Source: an uncultured Clostridia bacterium (lineage in GTDB: Bacteria > Bacillota > Clostridia > Christensenellales > Borkfalkiaceae). From it: a stretch of DNA of 64,000 bases. The translations under genes and the position numbers were made by a program. The notes under the pieces were generated by a model, which was not told where the DNA came from, made no database searches, and worked only from the letters and a program-made list of their open reading frames with translations. Shown here piece after piece: positions 24,097 through 31,805 of the stretch. The stretch spans positions 90,455 through 154,454 of the forward strand of contig CASDRK010000018.1 of the NCBI GenBank assembly GCA_949283125.1, given 5' to 3'. Every line of letters begins with the position of its first letter. Positions within the stretch are counted from its first letter, which is position 1.

Positions 24097-24759
24097 ATGT
24101 CCTTTTATTCCAATTTTCAGTCCGCGCAGTGCCCCGGCGCCATTACGGGCAACGCCCTGAACGGACTGTGCGAAAAGGTCTGCATACAGGCACAGAAGAT
24201 ATTCGACGCCTGCATAAAACAGATCCAGACGGAAAATTATACGCTTACCCTCACGGACTTCACGCCCGCCGATCCTACATATCCTCTCACTTTCGTCAGC
24301 GCGCGCTCTGCGTCCTCCGCGGGTGAAATAACGTCGCTTTCGGTCGATCGCCTCGCCGACAAGCCCGGCTGCGCCCGCGTTCAGGCCGCCGTCTCCATTC
24401 CGGTTGAGGTGGCCTACACCGACGCCGACGGCACGGAGGGCGTGGCGCAGGCCGTAATATCCGTTTCAGAAGACGTGCTCCTGTCCGTGCCGGCTCCGTC
24501 CATCATGCCCTATCGCGTCACCGCCGAAGCTTCGGCCGTGTGCGCGGAGGGCGCGTACAATGCCGAAGCGCAGACCTTTACCGTCAGCGCATGCATAACC
24601 GTCATACTCAAGGTGGCGGTAGACGTGCAGATACTTCTGCCCTCGTACGGCTATTGCGCCATTCCTCCCGCGCAGGATTACTCGCAGGAGGTGTGTGCGG
24701 GCTTTTTCGAACTTCCCCTGTACCCGCAGTCAAAGGGCTGCGGCAAGTGCAGACAGTGA
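24097..24759 (+). CDS. Cys-containing protein of unknown function, possible spore coat protein
   Basis: 220 residues without signal peptide or membrane helix. The N-terminus has QCPGAITGNALNGLCEKVC and FDACIKQ. The middle (about residues 60-160) is beta-rich with alternating Val/Ala segments such as VSIPVEVAYTDADG, faintly like the SPOCS/DUF3794 repeats of spore coat proteins. The C-terminus ends in GCGKC. Ten cysteines in all suggest metal binding or cross-linking. It has a good ribosome site (CGGAGGTAAAAA), a sigma-K-like promoter and its own terminator. I do not recognise the family with certainty. Confidence 0.55.
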   Translation: MSFYSNFQSAQCPGAITGNALNGLCEKVCIQAQKIFDACIKQIQTENYTLTLTDFTPADPTYPLTFVSARSASSAGEITSLSVDRLADKPGCARVQAAVSIPVEVAYTDADGTEGVAQAVISVSEDVLLSVPAPSIMPYRVTAEASAVCAEGAYNAEAQTFTVSACITVILKVAVDVQILLPSYGYCAIPPAQDYSQEVCAGFFELPLYPQSKGCGKCRQ

Positions 24760-24769
24760 CGTCCTAAAG

Positions 24770-24803
24770 GCGGCGCGGCTGCGGCCGCGCCGCATATATT
24801 TTT
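24770..24803 (+). terminator. Terminator of the Cys-rich gene
   Basis: 10-bp GC stem 24770-24779 with 24784-24793, loop TGCG, followed by ATATATTTTTA. Confidence 0.75.
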
Positions 24804-24895
24804 ATGTTTTTTATAGTACTATGTCACGCATAATCGGTTAAATAATGGACATTATATAAAATTGCGTCTATTATCTTGCCGCAACGCAAAAACAC

Positions 24896-24924
24896 TTTAA
24901 AACGCGGGAAAAGTGTGCTACAAT
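24896..24924 (+). promoter_or_regulatory. Promoter of the metallophosphoesterase gene
   Basis: TTTAAA at 24896-24901, 17 bp, extended -10 TGCTACAAT (hexamer 24919-24924). Exactly 6 nt follow before the ATG. Confidence 0.7.
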
Positions 24925-24930
24925 GTATGC

Positions 24931-25626
24931 ATGAACATATTTGCCATAAGCGATCTGCACCTTTCCGGGCTTTCGGATAAGCCCATGGACGTATTCGGCC
25001 GCAACTGGGAAGGTCACTTCGAAAAGATAAAAAACGACTGGCTTTCCAAGGTGCGCGGCGACGACGTCGTGCTCGTCTGCGGCGACATAAGCTGGGGCAC
25101 CACGCTGGAAGAGGGGCTGTTCGACCTGGCTTCGCTCAAGGGGCTTCCGGGCAAAAAAGTTTTCGTGCGGGGCAATCACGATTACTGGTGGAACGGCATA
25201 ACCAAGCTTCGCCGCGCCGCCCCGGACGACACGTTTTATTTTTTGCAGAACGACTGTCTCAGGTTCGGCAACGTGGTGCTCTGCGGCTCGCGCGGCTGGA
25301 CGTGTCCCGGCAGCCCCGACTATACTCCGCACGACGAAAAGCTGTATCTGCGCGAGGCCGAGCGGTTCAGGTTGTGCTTCGGCGAGGTAGCCAAGGTCAG
25401 GGAGGATGGCGACGTCCTCATCGCGCTCATGCACTATCCGCCCATGGGGCTCAGGCTGCAGCCCACGCTGTTCACGCAGCTGTTTGAAGAAAACAGGGTG
25501 GACAAGGTGGTGTTCGGCCATCTCCACGGCGAGGTTTTCTTTCCCTTCCGCCACGTAAAAGACGGCGTGGAATACATTCTCACTTCCTGCGACAAAGTCA
25601 ATTTTTCCCTGCAAAAAATTTTGTGA
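24931..25626 (+). CDS. Calcineurin-like metallophosphoesterase
   Basis: 231-residue predicted phosphoesterase. The metal-binding blocks are ISDLHLSG near the N-terminus, VCGDISWG, RGNHDYWWNG and GHLHGE near residue 198, in the order of the calcineurin-like superfamily. The true substrate is not apparent. I set the start at ATG 24931: the GTG six codons upstream lies inside the promoter, and the transcript would begin at or next to this ATG. No ribosome site exists, so translation is probably leaderless. Length and motifs match proteins annotated as phosphohydrolases in Clostridia. Confidence 0.85.
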   Translation: MNIFAISDLHLSGLSDKPMDVFGRNWEGHFEKIKNDWLSKVRGDDVVLVCGDISWGTTLEEGLFDLASLKGLPGKKVFVRGNHDYWWNGITKLRRAAPDDTFYFLQNDCLRFGNVVLCGSRGWTCPGSPDYTPHDEKLYLREAERFRLCFGEVAKVREDGDVLIALMHYPPMGLRLQPTLFTQLFEENRVDKVVFGHLHGEVFFPFRHVKDGVEYILTSCDKVNFSLQKIL

Positions 25627-25657
25627 TGATTTCGGCGGGAAATTTGTCCGCTTTCTC

Positions 25658-25686
25658 TTTACTTTTGCGCCGTTTGATGATATACT
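25658..25686 (+). promoter_or_regulatory. Promoter of the pyr operon
   Basis: TTTACT at 25658-25663, 17 bp, TATACT at 25681-25686. Transcription would start near 25693, 180 nt before pyrB. Confidence 0.7.
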
Positions 25687-25692
25687 TTTATA

Positions 25693-25819
25693 AATAAAAA
25701 ATTTAGGCGGCGGAAAATAAATTGGCGGCAACGGTGTTAGCGGTTTTTTCAATATTCTCGTGACCCACGGGCGGAAGGATTGTGCGTTTTGAATGCGTGC
25801 GATCATTTCCGCTTTTTTT
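25693..25819 (+). promoter_or_regulatory. Attenuator leader of the pyr operon
   Basis: A long imperfect hairpin (25771-25786 with 25796-25812, one mismatch) followed by seven T at 25813-25819 forms an intrinsic terminator before pyrB. The distal arm TTTCCGC (25806-25812) can instead pair with GCGGAAA at 25710-25716 early in the leader, giving an alternative fold that would prevent termination. This layout fits pyrimidine-responsive attenuation. I cannot identify a PyrR-binding loop, and pyrR is not in the window. Confidence 0.6.
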
Positions 25820-25872
25820 ATGCCGGTCAATCAAAGGCGCAATAAAAATTCAACGTTCAAGGATATACAATC

Positions 25873-26805
25873 ATGCTCAAAACAAAAGATCTGACGGGAC
25901 TTTGTAACATCTCCGCCGGGGAGATAGACGAAATCCTGACCCTCGCCGCGTCCTTCAAGCGCAGGATAAAGGCGGGCGAAAAAAAGTTTTCCGACCTTGA
26001 AGGCAGGACGCTCGTCACGCTCTTCTACGAAAACAGCACCCGCACCCGCACGTCGTTCGAGCTTGCGGGCAAGTATCTCGGCGCGCACGAGGTCAACATA
26101 TCGGCCTCGTCCAGCTCGGTGCAGAAGGGCGAAACGCTGATAGACACGGGCAAGACGCTCGACGCTTTGAAGGTTGACTTCATTGCCATCCGCCATCCCA
26201 TGGCGGGCGCGCCTCATCTTCTGGGCAGAACGGTCAGGGCGTCCGTTCTCAACGGCGGCGACGGCATGAACGAACACCCCACGCAGGCCCTTTTGGACAT
26301 GCTCACCATGCGCGAAACTTTCGGCTCGCTCTCCGGGCTCAAAGTGGCCATTTTAGGAGACATCAAGCACAGCCGCGTGGCCAAATCCAATCTGTTCGGT
26401 CTCTCCAAAATGGGCGCGCAGGTCTGGGTGTACGCGCCCAGAACGCTCATTCCCGCAGGTTTCGAACAGCTGGGCGCGCACGTCGCCCGCTCGCGCGAGG
26501 AGGCGATAGAGGGCGCGCACGTCGTGATGGGGCTGCGCATCCAGCTGGAGCGTCAGTCCGGCGGGCTCTTCCCGTCGCTGTCCGAATATTCCCGCTTTTA
26601 CGGCGTGAAGGAGGAGATGCTCTCGCTGGCCGCCCCCGGCGCGATAGTGATGCATCCCGGCCCCGTCAACCGCGGCATAGAGCTCACGCCCGGGCTCATC
26701 GACGGCGACAGCAGCCGCATAGAAGATCAGGTAACTTCCGGACTGTGCGTGCGCATGGCCGCGCTCAGACTGCTTTGTCAATACAGGGAGAAAAATTCGC
26801 TATGA
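25873..26805 (+). CDS. pyrB: Aspartate carbamoyltransferase catalytic chain
   Basis: 310 residues. It condenses carbamoyl phosphate with aspartate, the first committed step of pyrimidine synthesis. The carbamoyl-phosphate loop FYENSTRTRTSFE lies at residues 54-66 and HPTQALLD near 138 completes the active site. No pyrI regulatory chain follows, so the enzyme is probably the simple trimer. AAGGA precedes the ATG. Its stop overlaps pyrC by an ATGA. First gene of pyrBCFKDE, under the attenuator upstream. Confidence 0.95.
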   Translation: MLKTKDLTGLCNISAGEIDEILTLAASFKRRIKAGEKKFSDLEGRTLVTLFYENSTRTRTSFELAGKYLGAHEVNISASSSSVQKGETLIDTGKTLDALKVDFIAIRHPMAGAPHLLGRTVRASVLNGGDGMNEHPTQALLDMLTMRETFGSLSGLKVAILGDIKHSRVAKSNLFGLSKMGAQVWVYAPRTLIPAGFEQLGAHVARSREEAIEGAHVVMGLRIQLERQSGGLFPSLSEYSRFYGVKEEMLSLAAPGAIVMHPGPVNRGIELTPGLIDGDSSRIEDQVTSGLCVRMAALRLLCQYREKNSL

Positions 26806-28076
26806 AAACGCTCATAAAGAACGGCAACGTGGTATTTAAGGACTGCGTGAAGAAGAAGGACATACTCATCGAAGACGGCAAAATAGCCGCCGTGGGCGAC
26901 GGCCTTTCGGGCGCCGACGAGGTGATCGACGTCGCCGGCAAGACGGTCATACCCGGCATAATAGATATGCACGTCCACCTGCGCGAACCGGGATTCGAGG
27001 GCAAGGAGGACATAGCCTCCGGCTCGCTCGCCGCCGTTGCGGGCGGGGTCACGCAGGTCTGCTGCATGCCCAACACCGACCCGGTGTGCGACAATGCGGT
27101 CGTGGTCAGCTACATAATCAACAGGGCGAAGGAAGTCGGCCTGTGCAAGGTGCGTCCCATAGGTGCCATAACCCGCGGCGAGCAGGGCGAAAGCCTTGCC
27201 GACATCGGCAAGATGGCAAAGGCGGGCGCGGTGGCACTTTCGGACGACGGGCGCTCCGTCATGAATTCCAACGTCATGCGTCTCGCCATGGAGTACGCTT
27301 CCGACTTCGGGCTCAAGTGTCTGTGCCACTGCGAGGATAAGACTCTCGTGGACGGCGGCGTCGTAAACGAGGGCTACAATTCCACGCTGTGCGGGCTCAA
27401 GGGCCAGCTGCGCGCGGTGGAGGACATAATGATCTCCCGCGATATCTGTCTGGCACGCAGTCTCGATCTCCCCGTGCACATCTGCCACGTCTCCACCTAT
27501 TCGGGCGTGGACATAATCCGCGCGGCCAAGGCGAGCGGCGTAAAGGTCACCGCCGAGACCTGCCCGCACTATTTTATCCTCACCGACGACATCATAACCG
27601 GCTTTGACACCTTCACCAAGGTCAGCCCCCCCGTCAGGGAGGAGCGCGACCGTCTGGCCGTTATCGAGGGCCTGAAGGACGGCACGATAGACTGCATAGT
27701 CACCGACCACGCCCCCCATTCCCGCAAGGACAAGGAGGTGGAATACAACCTCGCCGCGTTCGGCATGAGCGGGATAGAGACGAGCTTTGCCTTGAGCTAC
27801 ACCTATCTCGTCGGAAGCGGCGCGCTCACCCTGCCCGAACTCATGCGCAGGATGAGCTATAATCCCGCAAAGGTGCTCGGTCTCGAGGGCGGAGAGATAA
27901 GGGAGGGCGCCGTCGCCGACCTCGCCGTGGTGGACCTTGAGGAGAGCTACGAGATCGACGGCGAAAAATTCTTCTCCAAGGGCAAGAACACCCCCTTCAA
28001 CGGCTACAAGGTCAAGGGCCGCGTGCTCATGACTCTGGTGGACGGCAAAGTGAAATTCGATATCCGCAAGATCTGA
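26802..28076 (+). CDS. pyrC: Dihydroorotase
   Basis: 424-residue type I dihydroorotase of the amidohydrolase superfamily, closing carbamoyl-aspartate to dihydroorotate. Metal ligands are visible in DMHVHLREPG (residues 52-61), CHCED, HICHVST and DHAPHS. ATG 26802 is chosen because it overlaps the pyrB stop and gives the family N-terminus MKTLIKNG; a longer in-frame start at 26745 lies inside pyrB. Second gene of the pyr operon. Confidence 0.95.
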   Translation: MKTLIKNGNVVFKDCVKKKDILIEDGKIAAVGDGLSGADEVIDVAGKTVIPGIIDMHVHLREPGFEGKEDIASGSLAAVAGGVTQVCCMPNTDPVCDNAVVVSYIINRAKEVGLCKVRPIGAITRGEQGESLADIGKMAKAGAVALSDDGRSVMNSNVMRLAMEYASDFGLKCLCHCEDKTLVDGGVVNEGYNSTLCGLKGQLRAVEDIMISRDICLARSLDLPVHICHVSTYSGVDIIRAAKASGVKVTAETCPHYFILTDDIITGFDTFTKVSPPVREERDRLAVIEGLKDGTIDCIVTDHAPHSRKDKEVEYNLAAFGMSGIETSFALSYTYLVGSGALTLPELMRRMSYNPAKVLGLEGGEIREGAVADLAVVDLEESYEIDGEKFFSKGKNTPFNGYKVKGRVLMTLVDGKVKFDIRKI

Positions 28077-28118
28077 CGGCTCAAAGCCGCAAAATAATAT
28101 TTTTTACAGGGCAGAGAT

Positions 28119-29033
28119 ATGATAGACAAACTCATTGACAGAATCGTAAAACTTCAGAACCCCACCTGCGTCGGGCTGGACACGGATTTTTCCTATCTTC
28201 CCGACGAACTGCGCGAAGGCATCTCCACCTTCGAGGGCGTGGCCGAAGGCCTGATAGAGTTCAACATGAACATCATAGACAAGGTCTGCGACATAGTCCC
28301 CGCGGTCAAGGTTCAGGTCGCCTATTACGAACAGTACGGCTACGAGGGCCTGCGCGCCTTCGATTACACCGTAAATTACGCCGCCGGCCGCGGTATGTTC
28401 GTCATCGCCGACTGCAAGCGCAACGACATAGGCTCCACGGCTTCGTGCTACTCAAAGGCCTACCTCGGCGCTGCCGACGTAAACGGCAAAAAAATAAAGG
28501 CCTTCCCCGCCGACATGCTCACCGTCAACGGCTATCTCGGCACGGACGGCATCGCGCCCTTCGTGGAGGACTGCAAAAATCACGACAAGGGCATATTCGT
28601 GCTCGTAAAAACTTCCAACCCTTCGTCCGGCGAACTGCAGAACCTCAGGCTTGAAAACGGCAGATGCATCTACGAACAGATGGGTGCGCTCGTGGAGGAA
28701 TGGGGCAGGGACACGATAGGCTCGTACGGCTATTCCGACGTCGGCGCGGTGGTCGGTGCCACCCATCCTGAGGAAGCGGCAAGGCTGCGCGCGCAGCTCA
28801 AAAACACCTTCTTCCTCATCCCCGGCTACGGCGCGCAGGGCGGCAGCGCCCAGATGCTGCGCTGCTGCTTCGACGAGCGCGGTCTCGGCGGCATAGTCAA
28901 CAACTCGCGCGGGATAATCTGCGCCTGCAGAAAGCCCCGCTACAGCGGCATGTCCTATGCCGAGGCGGCCCGCGCCGCCTGCATAGACATGCAGCAGGAT
29001 CTCGCGTCGGCCATAGGGAAGATGGGATCATGA
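28119..29033 (+). CDS. pyrF: Orotidine 5'-phosphate decarboxylase, long type
   Basis: 304 residues, the longer class 2 OMP decarboxylase. It converts OMP to UMP. The catalytic Lys/Asp array is in IADCKRNDIGSTA (near residue 92), and the phosphate-binding end is PGYGAQGG with NNSRGI. The size separates it from the roughly 230-residue class 1 enzymes. It follows pyrC by 42 bp and overlaps pyrK in an ATGA. Confidence 0.95.
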   Translation: MIDKLIDRIVKLQNPTCVGLDTDFSYLPDELREGISTFEGVAEGLIEFNMNIIDKVCDIVPAVKVQVAYYEQYGYEGLRAFDYTVNYAAGRGMFVIADCKRNDIGSTASCYSKAYLGAADVNGKKIKAFPADMLTVNGYLGTDGIAPFVEDCKNHDKGIFVLVKTSNPSSGELQNLRLENGRCIYEQMGALVEEWGRDTIGSYGYSDVGAVVGATHPEEAARLRAQLKNTFFLIPGYGAQGGSAQMLRCCFDERGLGGIVNNSRGIICACRKPRYSGMSYAEAARAACIDMQQDLASAIGKMGS

Positions 29034-29788
29034 AAGAACTTGTCTGCACGGTAAAGAAAAATACCGAAATAGCCCTCGGCATATATTGCATGACCGTCAC
29101 CCTGCCGGAGGAGGTCGAAGTTTCGGGCGGGCAGTTTCTCAACATATCCACCGGCAACGACGCGCACCTTTTAAAGCGCCCCTTCGGCATAGTGCGTAAG
29201 GTCGGCAGGGACGTAACGTTCTGCTATCAGCTGCGCGGCGACGGCACCGTCTGCCTGTCGCATGCAAGGGAGGGCGACAAACTGGCCGTCACCCTGCCGC
29301 TCGGCAACGGCTTTTGCATACCGGCCGAAGCCAAAAACATCTCGGTCGTCGGCGGAGGAGTGGGGATATTCCCCCTGCTGTCCGTCATCGAAAGCGTCAG
29401 GGATAAAAATTACCGCTGCTATCTGGGCTTCCGCTCAACGGCCTACGCGTGCCTTTTGGACGACTTCAGGGCGGCAAGCTCGTCGCTTTGCGTCGTCACG
29501 GACGACGGCAGCCTCGGCGCCAAGTCCAACGCCGTATCGGCGTTCTTTGCCGACGGCGGCGAAAACTGCGACCTCATAATCGCCTGCGGCCCGCCGGTCA
29601 TGCTCAGGGCGCTGAAAGAACGGTTGAAGGAACGCGGCGTCGCCGTGCCCTGTCTGGTCTCGCTCGAGGAGCGCATGGGCTGCGGCATAGGCGCCTGTCT
29701 GGTATGCGCGTGCAAAAAGAGCGACGGCTCCAACGCGCGCGTCTGCAAGGACGGCCCCGTTTTCAATATAGACGAGGTGGAGCTCTGA
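29030..29788 (+). CDS. pyrK: Dihydroorotate dehydrogenase electron-transfer subunit
   Basis: 252-residue FAD/[2Fe-2S] protein that passes electrons from PyrD to NAD+. The flavin motif KRPFGIV lies near residue 46, VVGGGVGIFPL is the NAD-binding loop, and GCGIGACLVCACK with a distal Cys in RVCKDGPVF carries the [2Fe-2S] cluster. Its presence shows that PyrD is the class 1B, NAD-linked type suited to an anaerobe. The start overlaps the pyrF stop. Confidence 0.95.
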   Translation: MKELVCTVKKNTEIALGIYCMTVTLPEEVEVSGGQFLNISTGNDAHLLKRPFGIVRKVGRDVTFCYQLRGDGTVCLSHAREGDKLAVTLPLGNGFCIPAEAKNISVVGGGVGIFPLLSVIESVRDKNYRCYLGFRSTAYACLLDDFRAASSSLCVVTDDGSLGAKSNAVSAFFADGGENCDLIIACGPPVMLRALKERLKERGVAVPCLVSLEERMGCGIGACLVCACKKSDGSNARVCKDGPVFNIDEVEL

Positions 29789-29789
29789 T

Positions 29790-30704
29790 ATGGCAAATTT
29801 ATCTGTTAACATCTGCGGGGTGCAGTTCAAAAATCCCGTCATCGCCGCCAGCGGCACATACGGATTCGGCAGGGAATTCAACGAAGCGTACGACATATCC
29901 TGCATAGGCGGCATATCCACCAAGGGCACCACGCTCGAGCCCAGGGCGGGCAACCCCGTCCCGAGGATAGCGGAGGGCTCCTCCGTAATACTCAACGCGG
30001 TCGGTCTGCAAAATCCCGGCGTGGAGCGGTTTATCGCGGAAGATCTCCCCTTTCTTAAGGACAAGGGCATCGTAATTATAGCCAACGTCGCGGGCAGCAC
30101 GCTCGAAGATTACAAAAATATCTGCGCCCGTCTCGACGGTCTCGTCGACATGGTGGAACTCAACATCTCCTGTCCCAACGTGCACGCCGGCGGCATGGCG
30201 CTCGGCATAAAGCCCGACAACGTCAAAGAGGTCACCGGGCTGTCCAAGTCCGCCCTTTCAAAAACTCCGCTGATAGTCAAACTCTCTCCCAATGTGGAGA
30301 GCATCCCCGCCAACGCCCGCGCGGCCGAAGAGGGCGGGGCGGACTGCATTTCGCTCGTCAACACTTTCACGGGCATGGTCATCGACCTCGAAAGGCGCCG
30401 GCCCGTCATCGCCAACAACACGGGCGGCGTTTCGGGCGCCGGCATAAAGCCCATAGCTCTGCGCATGGTCAGCGAGGCGGCGCGCGCCGTAAAGATACCC
30501 GTGATAGGCATGGGCGGCATCGCCACCGGGCGCGACGCCCTCGAATTCATGTGCGCGGGCGCTTCGGCGGTGCAGGTGGGCACGGCCAATTTCACCGACA
30601 CTCTGGCCATGCCCCGCATCATAAGCGAGATGAACGACTGGCTCGACCGTCACGGCATTGCCGACGTCAACGAAATGGTCGGCACGCTCAGGCTGAACGG
30701 CTGA
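29790..30704 (+). CDS. pyrD: Dihydroorotate dehydrogenase, class 1B catalytic subunit
   Basis: 304-residue FMN enzyme oxidising dihydroorotate to orotate. VNICGVQFKNPVIAASGTYG opens the barrel, ELNISCPNVH contains the catalytic Cys of class 1B enzymes (Ser in class 2), and GMGGIATGRDALEFM and GASAVQVGTA bind the FMN phosphate. One base separates it from pyrK, its electron acceptor partner. Confidence 0.96.
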   Translation: MANLSVNICGVQFKNPVIAASGTYGFGREFNEAYDISCIGGISTKGTTLEPRAGNPVPRIAEGSSVILNAVGLQNPGVERFIAEDLPFLKDKGIVIIANVAGSTLEDYKNICARLDGLVDMVELNISCPNVHAGGMALGIKPDNVKEVTGLSKSALSKTPLIVKLSPNVESIPANARAAEEGGADCISLVNTFTGMVIDLERRRPVIANNTGGVSGAGIKPIALRMVSEAARAVKIPVIGMGGIATGRDALEFMCAGASAVQVGTANFTDTLAMPRIISEMNDWLDRHGIADVNEMVGTLRLNG

Positions 30705-30752
30705 ACTTTTTCTTCCGCGCCGCGTGCGCAAAAATAATCAAGGAGTAAAATA

Positions 30753-31415
30753 ATGTCTTTAACATACAAACAGCAATTCATCAGATTCATGGTCGAAAGC
30801 GGAGTGCTCAGATTTGGCACTTTCACGTTGAAGAGCGGCCGTGTCGCCCCCTATTTCATAAACACGGGCAACTATAAAACCGGCCGCCAGCTTGCAAAGC
30901 TGGGCGAATATTATGCCGCATGCATAGCCGAACACGGGGTAAAGGCCGACTGTCTCGTCGGCCCCGCATACAAGGGCATACCCCTTGCGGTCACCGCCGC
31001 CGTGTCGCTGTGGAACAATCACGGCGTCGACGTGAACTATTGCTTCGACCGCAAGGAGGCAAAGGACCACGGCGAAGGCGGGCTTTTCGTCGGGCATCAG
31101 CTTTCCGACGGGGAGGACGTCGTGATAATAGAGGACGTAATGACCAGCGGCAAGGCGTTAAGGGAGATATTGCCCAAGCTCGAAGCGCAGGCCAAGGTCA
31201 ACGTCGCAGGCATGATAATTTCCGTGGACCGCATGGAAAAGGGCCTCAACTCCGATCTGTCCGCCGTGCAGGAGGTGCTGCGCGATTTCGGCATAAAGGT
31301 GTATTCCATAGTCACCATGGCCGATATAATCGACGCGATAGAGCAGGGCATAATAGAGGGTAAGGAATACCTTACCGCCATGAAGGAGTATCGCGCAAAG
31401 TACGGCGTGAACTGA
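30753..31415 (+). CDS. pyrE: Orotate phosphoribosyltransferase
   Basis: 220 residues. It joins orotate to PRPP, giving OMP. The PRPP loop is VVIIEDVMTSGKALRE, and the N-terminus FTLKSGRVAPYFINTG matches the family. AAGGAG precedes the ATG. It closes the pyrBCFKDE operon. Genes for carbamoyl phosphate synthase are not in the window. Confidence 0.95.
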   Translation: MSLTYKQQFIRFMVESGVLRFGTFTLKSGRVAPYFINTGNYKTGRQLAKLGEYYAACIAEHGVKADCLVGPAYKGIPLAVTAAVSLWNNHGVDVNYCFDRKEAKDHGEGGLFVGHQLSDGEDVVIIEDVMTSGKALREILPKLEAQAKVNVAGMIISVDRMEKGLNSDLSAVQEVLRDFGIKVYSIVTMADIIDAIEQGIIEGKEYLTAMKEYRAKYGVN

Positions 31416-31510
31416 TTTTCTTCCGCGTTATCGCATTTCAGATCTGTTTCTGTAATAAATGGGTTCTATAATAAATGTTGAGCGAGAGAACTCACTCCAA
31501 CAAATTTTCT

Positions 31511-31541
31511 GCCGCCGCGGCATGGCCGCGGCGGCGGTTTT
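31511..31541 (+). terminator. Hairpin after the pyr operon
   Basis: 11-bp perfect GC stem 31511-31521 with 31525-31535, loop ATG, then GGTTTT. The T-tract is short. The 390-bp gap to the next gene otherwise holds a smaller hairpin at about 31478-31507 and the promoter at 31661-31689. Confidence 0.55.
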
Positions 31542-31660
31542 CATCTCTTCCGCACAGTATTCGTCCCGCGCGCCCCGGTATAGCCCCTGCGCGCGAAACC
31601 GCCCGCGTCAACGATAAATTTTTATCTGTTGCGGCTTTGCTCTTTTTGTCGGCAATTTAC

Positions 31661-31689
31661 TTTACTTTTACAATTTTTTGTGTTATATT
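31661..31689 (+). promoter_or_regulatory. Promoter of the pectate lyase gene
   Basis: TTTACT at 31661-31666, 17 bp, extended -10 TGTTATATT (hexamer 31684-31689). A leader of about 110 nt follows. A lone TATAAT at 31784-31789 has no matching -35. Confidence 0.6.
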
Positions 31690-31805
31690 TGAGGAAAATT
31701 TTGTTTTGTTGCAACATATAATTTTAGTTTTTAACAATGTTGGCGCGCCGGTCGCGTCGCGTCGCGCCGTATTAAACTTTAATTATAATGCAAGGGAGAA
31801 ATGCG

